Below are positions 33,205 through 43,844 of a DNA stretch of 64,000 bases, piece by piece. The DNA comes from Zizania palustris (lineage: Eukaryota > Streptophyta > Magnoliopsida > Poales > Poaceae). Both the position numbers and the translations under genes were made by a program. The stretch spans positions 91,295,023 through 91,359,022 of the forward strand of contig JAAALK010000289.1 of assembly GCA_019279435.1 (NCBI GenBank), given 5' to 3'. Under the pieces are notes generated by a model. It was not told the origin of the DNA, ran no database searches, and saw only the letters and a program-made list of their open reading frames with translations. The stretch's first letter is position 1; each line of letters opens with the position of its first letter.

Positions 33205-33791
33205 ATGCAGAGAGTTAGCAAGATCTCTCTGTTAGATGGGACAAACTTTGCATATTGGAAGGTGCGCATGGAGGCTTATCTTAAAGCCAAGGAAATGCAA
33301 TTTGGGAAATTGTGGACTCAAAATACTCCATCCCTAAAACTCGCACTACTCAGGCTGAGAAAGATCAGTATAGTGCTAAGTGCAAAGCTAAAAATATAAT
33401 GTTAATTGGCCTAAGTAGAAATGAGTTCGATAGGGTGCAGCACCATCATACTGCTAAGGAGATTTGGTCCGCACTCACCATTTTCATGAGGGAACAACTC
33501 ATATCAAGGCCAGGCACCAAAGCACTTACAACCAACAGTATCAAATGTTTGTGCAGAGCCTTGGTGAATCTATTGATGCCATGTTTTTCTGTTTTGATGC
33601 CATCGTGAGTAATCTTCATTCCACATGTGTACTTGCTTATTCTGATCATGAGAGGGCTATCAAGCTTCTCTATACTCTTGATCATAGCATATGGGAAGTA
33701 AAGATATTCAGCATTGAGGAATCCACAAGTTACGACACGTTAACTTGTGATGAACTCTTTATCAATCTTAAGTCCACTGAGATTGTCAAGG
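33205..33791 (+). pseudogene. gag: Ty1/copia gag of S3, N-terminal part, broken
   Basis: The start is MQRVSKISLLDGTNFAYWKV at 33205. A frame change near 33295 leads to DSKYSIPKTRTTQAEKDQYS and LIGLSRNEFDRVQHHHTAKE; another near 33485 leads to HEGTTHIKARHQSTYNQQYQ, LGESIDAMFFCFDAIV and SIEESTSYDTLTCDELF. These are UBN2-type gag motifs. The gene is cut at 33791 by the Tat LTR. It diverges from S1 gag at the start, so S3 is a different Sirevirus family. Confidence 0.8.
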
Positions 33792-34377
33792 TGTTGGGAC
33801 GACGGATCGAGCCAACAAGTTTTTGGAAAATGAGAGTAATGGAGTGTAGAGCTCAGGTTGTATTCTTGGATCGTGCGTCTATTACAACTGGGGACGGAAG
33901 TATTTATATAGCAACCTGGCCCAAAACAGGGGGGTCTAATACTTCCAAAACCCCTTAGCCATTACTCTGCCTGGCATAGGCTTTCAATACAGACAAGAAT
34001 GGCTGCTACACAGTACAGACAAAAAGCGCAGCCCTGATAGCATATCAACTGCGCCGGTCGTTGCAGTGATGGCCCGACACAGTGCGAGCGATCGCTATCC
34101 TGTCCTCGGAGTACTTTGACCGGGTCGTCTTCTGGTCTTCTGTCGCGCCCGGGTGCCTTCGCACCTACCGAAGGCTTGCCTCCAGCATCCCGCTGGGTGT
34201 CTGTCCGAAGGCCCCTTCCATCCGCTTCGGGGCTTCCGGAGATCCCTAGGCCTCCCTACCTCGGGGCCCGCAGGTCCCTCCGGAACGGGGCGTCGAGCCT
34301 CCTCCGGACGTGGCCTTTCCCCCGGACCGTACTGCTCTTTGTACTTCCACCTTCCATCGGGATTATCTCCCCCAACA
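33792..34377 (-). repeat. 3' LTR of Tat-type family B
   Basis: This LTR of 586 bp reads, on minus, TGTTGGGGGAGATAATCCC... to ...CGTCGTCCCAACA. The TATA box GGTTGCTATATAAATAC is near 33899-33915 on minus. It is preceded by a polypurine tract (34378-34392). The bases before it, CAAGG (33787-33791), are the candidate left target duplication; the partner has been lost. Confidence 0.75.
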
Positions 34378-34392
34378 GTAGCTCCTCGCTTC

Positions 34393-35010
34393 TTTCCTTT
34401 CTAGAGTCCTGCACGGAAGAAAGGGAAGGAGCGCACAAGATAATTCCGATAAATTATAAGAAATCAACTCACGTAGAGGTCCCGGATCTTCGCTGCGAAC
34501 CATCCTCATTTGAGCGCTTCGGAGGTTCCCCGGGGCATTAGAAATGCCCTAGTGCTTGGAGTCCGAGAGATGGCCTCGGAGCGCCTCGGATGAACTAGTC
34601 GCATCACACTCTGTAGGGGAGAGGACTTTGACCGACCGGTCTCGACGCTCACGCGACCTTGACCATTGGGCACCGGTGCATGAGAAGGCCGAAAGGTGCA
34701 TCCTTTAACACAATCAATGCGCTAGGCGCGCGCGACGCGAGGGAGGCGGACCGTCGAAGACTAGCACACACAAGGGTGAACTGGCAAGACTTTAATGCGG
34801 TGACCGCGCGACTGGCGCGCATGCGTTGAGTGGAGGAAGGCGGACCGGCGGGGCACCAAAACGTCGAGGCAGTGGATATCCTTGCAGATAAATAGCCCTC
34901 GCCGGCCGGCTGAGCCCTCCCCTGCTCACTTGTTTAGCCTTTAGTCACAAGCTTGGCGGGTAGACCTCCACTCTCGAGCTTCTCGTCTTCTTCCTTTGCT
35001 TCCTCCAACC
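34393..35010 (+). promoter_or_regulatory. Promoter and leader region of the family B antisense gene
   Basis: This 0.6-kb non-coding stretch between polypurine tract and ATG contains a TATA-like CAGATAAATAGCC at 34885-34897, about 120 bp before ATG 35011. A CT-rich leader ending CCAACCATGG gives a good plant start context. The layout parallels the family A copy (TATA at 8091-8098). Confidence 0.5.
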
Positions 35011-36643
35011 ATGGCGGAAAGGAGCGCCCCCGCGGCAGCAGTGGACCCCCGCTTCTTGCAGTGCCAGATGGCAGCGGTGGTGGCGGCGGCGATGGCTCCT
35101 GGCCCATCAGAAACACGCGACCCGCGCGAGCTCCGCCCGGCCTCGGAACGGTTTCGGGAGCAGACTTTGGAGCTGGGGCCATCGGCGTGCACGGATGGAT
35201 CCATTGAGACTGCGACTCGGGGCCGCCTCAGTCCCAACTCGAGGGCCAGGAAGCCGGGCACAGAGTCATTCGCGGAACCGCATGAAGGAGAGGTCGTCGT
35301 CTTCGAGGCGTTCTTCGACGCGGGGTTGGGATTTCCGGCTTCAGAGCTCCTTTCGGGGGTTCTGAATTCTTTCCACCTTGAGCTCCCGCATCTATCCCCG
35401 AACGTCGTGGCCCGCCTCGCCATCTTTGAGTGGGCCATGCGCGCTGAGGGCTGCGAGGGTAGGGCGGAGGTCTTCGCTCAGGTGCACGAAGCCCTCTGCC
35501 AACTGAAGAAGAAGGATGGCCTGGTGCAAGCCTACGGGAGCATCAACTTCCAGCTCCGGAAGAGGTACGCGGATTCCTTTCCTGCGAAGGCCATCAACGA
35601 ACAGTGGTACTCCAAGTGGGTGCACCGGTGGTTCTATGTCCGGGTGGGGCTGAACTCCAGACTTGCCGGACCTCCGCGCCACATTTGGTTTCGGAGGGAG
35701 GCGATCATTGAAGCTAGTGCCGGCTCGGTCTCCGCTCGCATCCAGCTGCTCCAGATCGTCGCCCGCCGGATGATCATGCGGGATTTGATGGAAGAGTTCA
35801 TCGCCCTCGAGATTCCGCCATTGAAGGAAGAATGGTCGGCATCACTCCGGAGCACTTAGGAGCAGTCATCGTCGACGGAGCTCTCCCACCGGCTAGGTTA
35901 GTCCTCGCCTCTTTTTGATCTTAGCAATTCTTCTATGAAGTCCACAGGGCTACCATACCTAACCTTGGATATAGGGTCGCTTGTCGCCAAGACTCCCGAC
36001 GAAGTTGCCCGACTCACTGAGAAGATCCTCGGGGCTCCCACTCCGACCGAGTACAAACGATGAATGGAGCTCGTCGGATCCTGGGGGCGATACAACCGCG
36101 TGTGGGACGCGCTTGAACTCACTCCCCCACCCCTCCGAGAGGGAGGCCCTCCGCGCGCCTTCGAAGAAGAGGGTGGCGGACCTCGACGCCGGGCTTTCTC
36201 CTAAGCGCCCTTCGAAGAAGAAGAGGACGGCGAAGGGTCCAAAGAGGCTTTCCCTGGCTCACTCCTTCGCCTCCCACTCCGAATGGGGGTATTCTAGCGA
36301 GGGGGCCAGGACGGAGCCGGATGACTCCTTGGTGGATCCCGGTCCGACCCGTCAGGAGCAACCAACCTCCGGTAGCGCTGGAGACGCACCAGTCCAACCG
36401 AGCCCGCAGCCACCTGCTCCGAGGGCCGGGCAAGAGGCGCCGAGCACTGGAGTAGCGACGTCTCCTAAGTCCACCCCTCCGCGCGGTCTGGCCTCGGAGG
36501 GGGTCTCCGCCAGCTCTTGGGGGAGCCGAGAAACCGATAGCTTGGACCGAGGGGTACTAGCCGACCCCTTGAGGGCTGTCGAGGGGAGTGCCGATGTCGA
36601 GGCCGAACTCGCTCCGGCGGCGGCGGGGTCCCCGATAAACTAG
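35011..36643 (+). pseudogene. Antisense accessory gene (aORF), putative gypsy-type transposon domain, family B
   Basis: ATG 35011 sits in context CCAACCATGGCG. Exon 1 (to 35896) has VVVFEAFFDAGLGFPASELL, HLSPNVVARLAIFEWAMRAE, WYSKWVHRWFYVRVGL and MIMRDLMEEFIALEIPPLKE. It aligns with the family A copy throughout and matches PF04195-type proteins. A frame shift near 35835 precedes an intron of 78 bp (35897-35974, AG/GTTAGT to ATAG) at the same position as in family A. Exon 2 (GSLVAKTPDEVARLTEKILG) has a stop at 36061 and then a basic NLS-like KRPSKKKRTAKGPKR in another frame, followed by a Pro/Ser-rich tail ending at 36643. A further GTATGTGC/AAGCAG pair at about 36724-36792 hints at another intron. 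The function is unknown. Confidence 0.65.
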
Positions 36644-37166
36644 ATGGACGAGCTATTTTATCGGCCCGGCACTCCGGGACACGTCCAGCCTTCGGATGTC
36701 CCGGTTGAGACTACGGATGAAGGTATGTGCTTCTGCCCGCCCCCTCGACACATTAAACTCCTTCGGTCCTGATCCCCATTTTCTCCAAGCAGGTACTTCC
36801 GCCCGGGTTCCGGCTCCGGTCCTGACATTCTCCGAGGATGCCGCCGACACAAGGCCCGAAGTCCCCGCGAATGTGTCGGGAGCTCCGGGGCTAGGCGACG
36901 AGGTAGAATCGGAGGGGACCTTCGGGGAGGATCAGTGGCTAGGCTCTGCTTGGGAGGCATGGCTTACGAAGCTAAGGTCCGAAGACCGAAGACTTCGAAT
37001 GATTTGGGAAGGCGAGGAAAGGCCTTTGAACTACACTTGGAAGCCCCTTACTGAAGGGTGCGCGGAATCTTTAGACTCCGAAACTCCCTCCGCAAGTGCT
37101 CTTCGAAGTGCAGTCAGCGGTAGAGAACTAGCTTTTAGAACTAGGTTCCCCACGGATAGCGCCAAC
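36644..37166 (-). other. Junction region and Tat family A leader
   Basis: Next to the LTR, on minus, lies GTTGGCGCTATCCGTGGGGA (37147-37166), the expected primer-site position. About 190 bp further is ATG 36960 opening MPPKQSLATDPPRRSPP, a possible gag N-terminus. Plus-strand frames in the same bases read as a continued antisense-gene tail. The breakpoint between family B and family A sequence probably lies within 36850-36960 but cannot be fixed by eye. Confidence 0.4.
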
Positions 37167-37658
37167 TGTTGGCGTAAAAGATTGCGCTAACAGGTTCTCT
37201 AAGATTAATAACTAACAAACGAAGGGTTTGTGAAGCAGATTATCTCAAGCCTCCGTACTGGATAATAGCTCGAAGTAGTTCGAAGTTGTGTATTGAATAT
37301 CTGAATATTCAATGTCTATTACAGGGTGAGAAAGGGGGTATTTATAGGTAAAAACTCTAAGGAAAAGACCTTTTTACCCCTCAATTACAACCGACATAGT
37401 GGAAAGTATTCGGTAACCCGAATAAGGCTAAAATGGGAAAAAAGGTTCAAATGAGGTAGATAAGGCAGACGTCCCATCCTTCTGGTTGTTTCCCACCGCA
37501 GTATTATCTTTGAAGGGTATCTTCGGACCAGAGTTTAGACGAACCCTTCAGCTTTAAACCTTCGTCAATTCGGAGACAAGTCTTTGGCTAAGAACTTTAT
37601 GAGTTGTCTTTGTCTCTTAATCTTGAAGGTTCTGGGGATGAAGTATTTCCCCCCAACA
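37167..37658 (-). repeat. 5' LTR of Tat-type family A
   Basis: This LTR of 492 bp reads, on minus, TGTTGGGGGGAAATACTTCA to TTTTACGCCAACA. The TATA box ACCTATAAATACCCCC is near 37342-37357 on minus. It is homologous to 8426-9076. Its outer edge and 12 bp of flank are tandemly duplicated (see 37633-37710). Confidence 0.8.
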
Positions 37659-37710
37659 CTACCTTTACATATTGGGGATGAAGTATTTCCCCCCAACACT
37701 ACCTTTACAT
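37633..37710. repeat. 40-bp tandem duplication across the LTR edge
   Basis: TGGGGATGAAGTATTTCCCC through CTACCTTTACAT occurs at 37633-37670 and again at 37673-37710. The unit contains both LTR terminus and S3 flank, so the duplication happened after insertion of the family A element. Confidence 0.85.
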
Positions 37711-38788
37711 ACGATTTTACCTTTTTAGCCCTACCGGCATTGAGTCTGTAAAATAGAGTCTGCAGTTAATTAAACCCTATGGGCAAAGTTGTCTTTTTAC
37801 TTTTCCATGTAGGCTATAAAAGCACCTCATCCCTCTAGGGTTTGGCACCCATTCAAAAATCAATTTTTCTACTTTTAAATTGGGTCACTTTTTATCTTCT
37901 TCCTCCTCCTGGTTGTGCTGTCGGTGTCTTCAGTTTTAGCGCCGCCGCGGAAAAATCCGTCGCTGTGCTATTTTCCGGTCAAGCTTTGTTTTTCCGACCA
38001 CTTCATGTCGTGCTACACCAAGCATCCTATTTACTCAGAAAACTTCACCGTCAACGCTCGGCGGTCCAAGTTACTGCTACCAGCGCATGCAACAAACGCC
38101 TCGGGAAGTCCTTCATCCCAACCAGGTTGTTTTATTCCATTACTTGATTTATTACGGAGCAGAGATATTGTATGCCTTGTTTTATTTCCCCACTCGTCAA
38201 TTTACGCATCAAGTGCTACTTGGCTGTGGACTGTTTGAGAACCCCTCACTATCTCTGGTTTTCACTCCGCACCGTACTGCGCATACATCGATAATGAACC
38301 TGTAGATAGTTCTTGAGACTGCAATATCCTGCCCGAATCTTCTATTTTAGATGCATATGTGTTTTGGTGTTGCTGATGATTACTGTTCATGCATGTTCGT
38401 TAATTTCCGTGAATTAGCTGTTAATTAGTGTTATTAGTTTGCAGTGGTTTGTATGCTAATGCAAATTATTTTTCTAAAAATTGTTTTTTATCAGTGTGAA
38501 TGCGTTTGTTGATCAGGCAGGCGCATCATTTGTTTTGCCATGTTTCATGGCTTGATTAATTAAATTATATCTCACTGTGGGTTAGTGATCTCTCATATTG
38601 TCATTTCATATCATATCTGACAGCAGAGTGATAGCACTTGCTTTCTCTAGGTTTTTGCTGTGTTAATTCATTTTCTTCCGCTTGTTCTCTTAAGAGGTGT
38701 GTTGGGTGTTTAGAAAAGGCCATCAATTCAAAAGAATTTGTTAAGGCGCCTATTCACCCCCCCTCTAGTCGCCCATTTCGGTCCTACA
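37699..38788 (+). repeat. 3' LTR remnant of S3
   Basis: This begins CTACCTTTACATACG, equivalent to 32088 in the 5' LTR, and ends CGGTCCTACA. A TATA-like GGCTATAAAAGC lies near 37811-37822. About 530 bp of the LTR start are missing to the left of the Tat insertion. Element D gag resumes at 38789. Confidence 0.8.
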
Positions 38789-40560
38789 TCCACTCACTAG
38801 CCAACCAATCTGAGGCGTTGGTCAATACTCTTCAGGGGCTGATCAAGAAGGCTGTTGAGGGCAGCGTGGTCTCTGGACCGCCACAAGGCCCGACATACCT
38901 CCCCGATGACCAGAAAAAAGTGTTGCACACTCGGCCGGCACTATAGACGCAAGGGCCGAGGATGCTAAAGCAGTTGTGCACCTCACCCGGTCATGAACCA
39001 AACAAGACGACTAATACAGCAAGCCCCGCACAAGGCCCACCATAGAGCACAACATATGGCATCGAGAGGAATGTGCTGGTGTCGCTCCCAGCGTTCGACC
39101 AAAGAGTACAAAGACTTTGGGTGCCACAAGTGATGTACGACATCGCAAGAAATACATTGCCGGACCTCGTGGCACCAAGGGGGGCACTCGATGGCATCCC
39201 TGCTGGGTATCATCGGACGCCATACTATGGGGCACAACCCTACGATGACGGAGGCAATACAGATATAATGCTGCCCGACAAGATCAAAATCAACAGGCCG
39301 CAACACCTGACCAATATCCAACGCCGAGGCTGTAAGAAGACGACTGGGTGAAACAGATCACGGAGGTAATTAGAGATCAATTTGGGATGAAGCCCAAAGA
39401 GCAGATATACAGGTATCGGTGACCATCCCCAGAATGGTTCGATCGAGTACCTTTGCCAGGACGATACAGGGTACCCGATTTCACCAAATTCTCGAGACAT
39501 GACTCGATCTCCACAATCGAGCATATTAGCCATTTCCTCGCCCAGTGCGGAGAGGCATTGGCCGACGAGGCACTGTGGGTCTGATTCTTCCCTCTGTCTC
39601 TATTGGGATAGGCCTTCACGTGGTTCTCTTCACTGCCGGTAGAATCCATCATAGGATGGGCAGATCTGGAAAAGAAGCTTACCGACTAGACGACTGTTAA
39701 GCAAAGAATAGATGAGTCGGTATAAGATTATATCCAGAGGTTCCGAGATGTATAGAGAAGATGCTACAGTCTGAGCCTAAGTGACAATCAGTTGGCGGAG
39801 TTGGCCTTTCAAGGACACATGAACCCAATTAAGGAGAGGTTCTCATCACACCAGTTCGAGAGCCTTTCACAGCTACTATAAAGGGTATCGGCACATGAGA
39901 TCCAATTCCAAGATGACAAGAGGGACATGTATCAAAAGAAAGTGGCATACGCCTAGGTGTACCAATCGGACTCCAATGAGAGCAGCGACTTAGATGTAGA
40001 GGTCGGTATGGACGAGTGGTCCAAGAACAAGAAGCAGGTTGCGTGCCTGTGGGTGAAGCCGACCGAAAAGGAAGAGAAGTACGACTTTGACATCAACAAG
40101 GCCGACAAAATATTTGACATGTTACTTAAGGAGAAGTAGATTCACCTGTCACCTGGCCACATAATACCACGTGCCGATGAGCTAAAGAAAAGGAACTATT
40201 GTAATGAGTCCAAAGTGTTCAGGCAAAAGATCCAATAGCCCGTGGAGTAGGGCCGAATCAAAAGTTCGATGATGGAAAGAAGCCAATGAACATCGACGGT
40301 CACCCGTTCCCAATTAACATGGTGCATGCGCACTACATTGGTGATTGGCATGCAGGGGAGAAAAATGGATCGACAGCAACATCACCTCGTCAGGCCTCAT
40401 CAGGAAGTACCATAGGAAGTCAGAAGAAAGGGAGCGCAATGAAGACATCCGTGGTTACTCGCATTTCAACACCCATTAGAACTGCGAGTTCTTCGGGCTT
40501 GGCTAGAATGAGGGTTGCGTCTACGATCCATGGACGACTGCCCGAAATGTGGTGCTCAAG
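38789..40560 (+). pseudogene. gag: Gypsy gag of element D, continued, broken
   Basis: SLANQSEALVNTLQGLIKKA opens the segment. Capsid blocks RVPDFTKFSRHDSISTIEH, SHFLAQCGEALADEALWV and IIGWADLEKK follow near 39460-39690. Then come an acidic segment and DEWSKNKKQVACLWVKPTEK, with KADKIFDMLLKEK (39957-40139), ending with a degenerate Cys/His region (CEFFGL.., then MDDCPKCGAQ near 40490-40560) typical of Tat gags. Stops are frequent. It is homologous along its length to copy D'' at 42591-43222 and 55424-56440. Confidence 0.75.
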
Positions 40561-41540
40561 GTAGGATGCAAGACGATCATCAGCCATGCAACATCAAGCT
40601 CAGGCAACATGATTGGGAAACTGTGCAACAAAGGTTGTCGCCCCAAGGGTACCGGTGTTGGAAAGATTTGGTTATGTCAACCGTGAAGGAATCAGACAGA
40701 GGGCCATCGTTGCAAAAACATACCAGAAAAGTTGTGGTGGTGTCCTCCCATAATCTTCACGAGGAGCCAGAAAAGAAGGGTACAACACCTGCAGCATAAA
40801 GAAGAAAGGACATAGATGCACAATGGGGAAGTTGATCGGTCATGCAAAATCAAGTGTGAATGGTGACTAAAAGATAAGGCTGATCATGAAGATGAGAACG
40901 TATCAGATCACGATGTCAACCCGATCAACGAGGAGCTGCCCAAGCTCATGCTATGAAGACAACGTCGAAAAGTGAAGGGAGAAATCAGCCAAACCTTGCC
41001 ATAACCGATGAATCATAGCAATGTGGATATTGGATCACTAGGCCAAAGCCAACCTTTGCAAATATCCAGACTCCCCGACGAGATAAGAGTGATCTAAAGA
41101 CTACTACACCAGAGGATCTAGGGAAAGGCCGAACGATTATCTAAGGAAACATCTTTTCAATTATTCAGACAAAGCATAGACAGTCGATGCCTTTGGCATC
41201 TCCTTTAGACGGCCGATGCAGAGGCATTGCGCATAGACCAAAAATACAACTCAAAAACTCAGTATGCAAATCGAAGGAATCAAAGGCAGTATATTGCAAA
41301 AGGGAAATGGTTCATTACAACACCGCCGATTCTACATACAACTCAGAGTACTCAATGGATGGCCTCAATTGCCTCCAGCCGTATAAGGTCAAAGTTGTGA
41401 ATAAGGGCCCGGTCTTCAGCGTCTCAACAAAGAACATCTTGAAGGGTTCAGTGGCAATGTTCTGTGTGGTGGACGGTGTCTATGGATCAGCGTTTCTAGT
41501 ATCACGTGGTTCGGTGGCAACTAGATCTATTTTTCTTTGA
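40561..41540 (+). other. Degenerate retroelement interior, unassigned
   Basis: This stretch of about 1 kb follows element D gag with no continuous frame. Short coding-like pieces (41187-41540, YSMDGLNCLQPYKVKVVNKG) show no family signature I can name. It is probably decayed protease or spacer of the same element. Confidence 0.35.
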
Positions 41541-42590
41541 GTAATAGATCGAATATGATGAGGACATCCCAATGGCCGATACACCCACACTTGAGTACCA
41601 AGGAACGATGACTCGAGCCTGAATCTGACAATTCAATGATCAGGTGAATTCGCTCCTTGTTACTCAGACCAACTATCCTATGAGCGGATTACTCAGTTCG
41701 GGTTATGAATGTATTATACTTAGGAACATGGGAGAATACATGCTGGATTGGGCCGATTACCGATTGTGACCTCCATCGGCATTGACCACCAATCGAATCA
41801 CCAAAGGCATCGACTATTCAGCGGGCACCAGCTCCATCAGCTTAAGCCATCAGACCGATTATCAACAACATCGGCCGACCGCCAACCATCACACGGACCC
41901 CAAGTGGTAGTAGGCTCCGACCACTACCGACATAGGCCATCAATCAGATCTCCATCAGCCATCGGCCGACTACTGATGACTTCGATCGAGCTGCACTCGG
42001 CAGCCGACTACGACACTCTATCGGCATCGACCCCCACTCATACCGCTACCAGAATCAACCCTTGGCCGATTGTCATCACCATTGAATGAGGGCCTTCTCC
42101 GATCATCGGACCGACTAGTATACGACGCAACATGACTTAGCTAAGTCAGGGTTCTCATTATGAATGGAGTCCTTCTAGGACACGAGACCATATTCCTAGG
42201 GCATGACCCATAACTATGTTCTGTAAACCCTATAAATAGTTGGCCGCTGCCATTAGTTAGGGTTGGGTTTTTCTTAGATTATTCTGCCATTGCATTTTTT
42301 CCATATACCAGTTTGTAAAACCCTAAACCTTGGATCTTCAGATTATCATCTGCAATTTCAGATTGTGTTTATCTTGTTCTTGCAAAGTTCTATGATTGAT
42401 TTGCATGATCAAAACCTTCGTGGTGAGGTCGACTACGTGAAAGTGTGATTGATAACGACTAGACGAGAGGGGTGTAGCGATTGCAAGGTTTCAGTCCCTT
42501 ATTGGAAGCCTTAAAGTGTCAATGTCAACTCGTCTCCCCAATCATACACATAGGAAGATCGGGCCAACCATTTGCACGTCCTGATGCCAA
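41541..42590 (+). other. Possible gypsy polyprotein tail and LTR fragment
   Basis: Near 41570-41730 a frame reads TPTLEYQGTMTRA, then a stop, QFNDQVNSLLV and YECIILRNMGE, like the C-terminal tail of some Ty3/gypsy polyproteins. A CGGCCGA-rich stretch follows. A TATA box ACCCTATAAATAG (42228-42240) precedes a leader of GTTAGGGTTGGGTTT type, as in an LTR. The LTR edges are not resolved. The junction with the D'' gag lies at about 42590. Confidence 0.35.
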
Positions 42591-43222
42591 TAAAAATATC
42601 TTGTTGGCCTTGCTGATGCTGAAGTCATACTTCTCTTGTTTGTCAGCTGGCTTCACCCACGGACATGCGATTTGTTTCTTGTTCTTGGCCCATTCAGCCA
42701 GACCGACCTCCGCATTAGACCCGCTCTCCTTATCAGAGTCCAAATGGGATGCATGGGCGTATGCCACCTTCTTCTAATACCTATCTATTTTTGCCTACTG
42801 GAATCATCTCTCATGGGCCGATACCCGATGTACCAGGTGTAATAGGCTCTCAAACTCCTACGATGAAAACCTATCTTTTATTGGGTTCAGGAGCACATGG
42901 AATGCTAGCTTGGCCAGTTGCGCATCGTTGAGGTTCGGGCTATGACACCTACTTCTCACATCATGAAACCTCTACGTGTAATCTTGGACTAACTTGTCCA
43001 TCTTCTACTTTACTGCCATGAAATCGGTGAGCTTCATCTCGTGTATGCTGACAAAGAAATATTTATGAAACTTCTTCTCTAGATATGCCCATCCTCTGAT
43101 AGAGTTCTCCAATAGAGATGAGAACCATGCAAAGGTCGATCCTAATAGCGACAACGGGAAAAACCTAACCTTCAATGCTTCTTCAGTCGATGCTTCACCA
43201 CACTGAGCGAGGAAGTGGCTAA
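42591..43222 (-). pseudogene. gag: Gypsy gag of element D'' (C-terminal half)
   Basis: On minus, from the CACTA insertion: SHFLAQCGEASTEEALKVRF, WFSSLLENSIRGWAYLEKKF and FVSIHEMKLTDFMAVK (43222-43005), then DKESGSNAEVGLAEWAKNKK and CPWVKPADKQEKYDFSISKA to about 42600, where similarity to element D ends abruptly. The N-terminal half is across CACTA-1 at 55424-56440. The joint HI/SHFLAQCG matches the uninterrupted sequence in element D. Confidence 0.8.
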
Positions 43223-43844
43223 CACTACTACAAATCGCTACTGTAGTGGCATTGGAGTTTTCCACTGTAGTGGTGGGCCATTAATGGCCCGCCACTAGAG
43301 TTGCTGGTGCTGACGACAGCACCAGCGCTCGCCACTACTATTGGATGCGATAAGCAGTATACTGTGTTGTACACAATTCTTGAGCTTATGAAACTGAAGG
43401 CCAACAAAGAGAACTCTGTCAGAGGATGGGCATATCTAGAGAAGAAGTTTCATAAATATTTCTTTGTCAGCATACACGAGATGAGAACCATGCAAAGGTC
43501 GATCCTAATAGCGACAACGGGAAAAACCTAACCTTCAATGCTTCTTCAGTCGATGCTTCACCACACTGAGCGAGGAAGCGGCTAACACTACTACAAATCG
43601 CTACTGTAGTGGCATTGGAGTTTTCCACTGTAGTGGTGGGCCATTAATGGCCCGCCACTAGAGTTGCTGGTGCTGACGACAGCACCAGCGCTCGTCACTA
43701 CTATTGGATGCGATAAGCAGTATATTGTGTTGTACACAATTCTTGAGCTTATGAAACTGAAGGCCAACAATGGATGGTCTGACACTAGTTTTTCAGATCT
43801 TTTACAACTCCTAAAAAAGGTTTTGCCGAAACCCAATGGTCTAC
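43119..43844. repeat. 363-bp duplication of CACTA left end plus host flank, with inverted host piece
   Basis: Copy 1 (about 43119-43407) and copy 2 (about 43482-43770) both contain GAACCATGCAAAGGTCGATC, the host gag flank, TAA and the CACTA left end to AAGGCCAACAA. Between them, 43409-43480 is a reverse-complement copy of host gag 43037-43107 (CTCTGTCAGAGGATGGGCAT, then CTAGAGAAGAAG). Copies differ at a few bases (GTGGCT/GCGGCT, CTCGCC/CTCGTC). Confidence 0.85.

Larger units (their letters stand above)
33792..37698 (-). mobile_element. Chimeric Tat-type gypsy block (families B and A fused)
   Basis: On minus: LTR of family A (37658-37167), leader with primer-site-like GTTGGCGCTATCCGTGGGGA, a short possible gag start (ATG at about 36960), the antisense gene on plus (35011-36960 region), polypurine tract GAAGCGAGGAGCTAC (34378-34392) and LTR of family B (34377-33792). 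The two LTRs differ in sequence except for their termini, so this cannot be one element. The left flank is S3 gag and the right flank is S3 LTR. A deletion between two minus-oriented Tat insertions in S3 would explain both facts. Confidence 0.65.
31554..38788 (+). mobile_element. Sirevirus-like Ty1/copia element S3, pol deleted
   Basis: Plus orientation: 5' LTR 31554-33140, primer site, partial gag to 33791, then a Tat block (33792-37698), then the 3' LTR remnant 37699-38788. Flanks GCCAC (31549-31553) and TCCAC (38789-38793) fit a 5-bp target duplication with one mismatch. They restore the gag reading of host element D across the insertion. The rest of gag, all of pol and the first part of the 3' LTR are absent. 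A large deletion involving the nested Tat elements explains this best. Confidence 0.75.

Noticed and set aside
42481..42931. Plus-strand frames at 42481-42931
   Set aside because: They lie opposite the D'' gag, whose KADKIF-type motif and homology to element D are clear.
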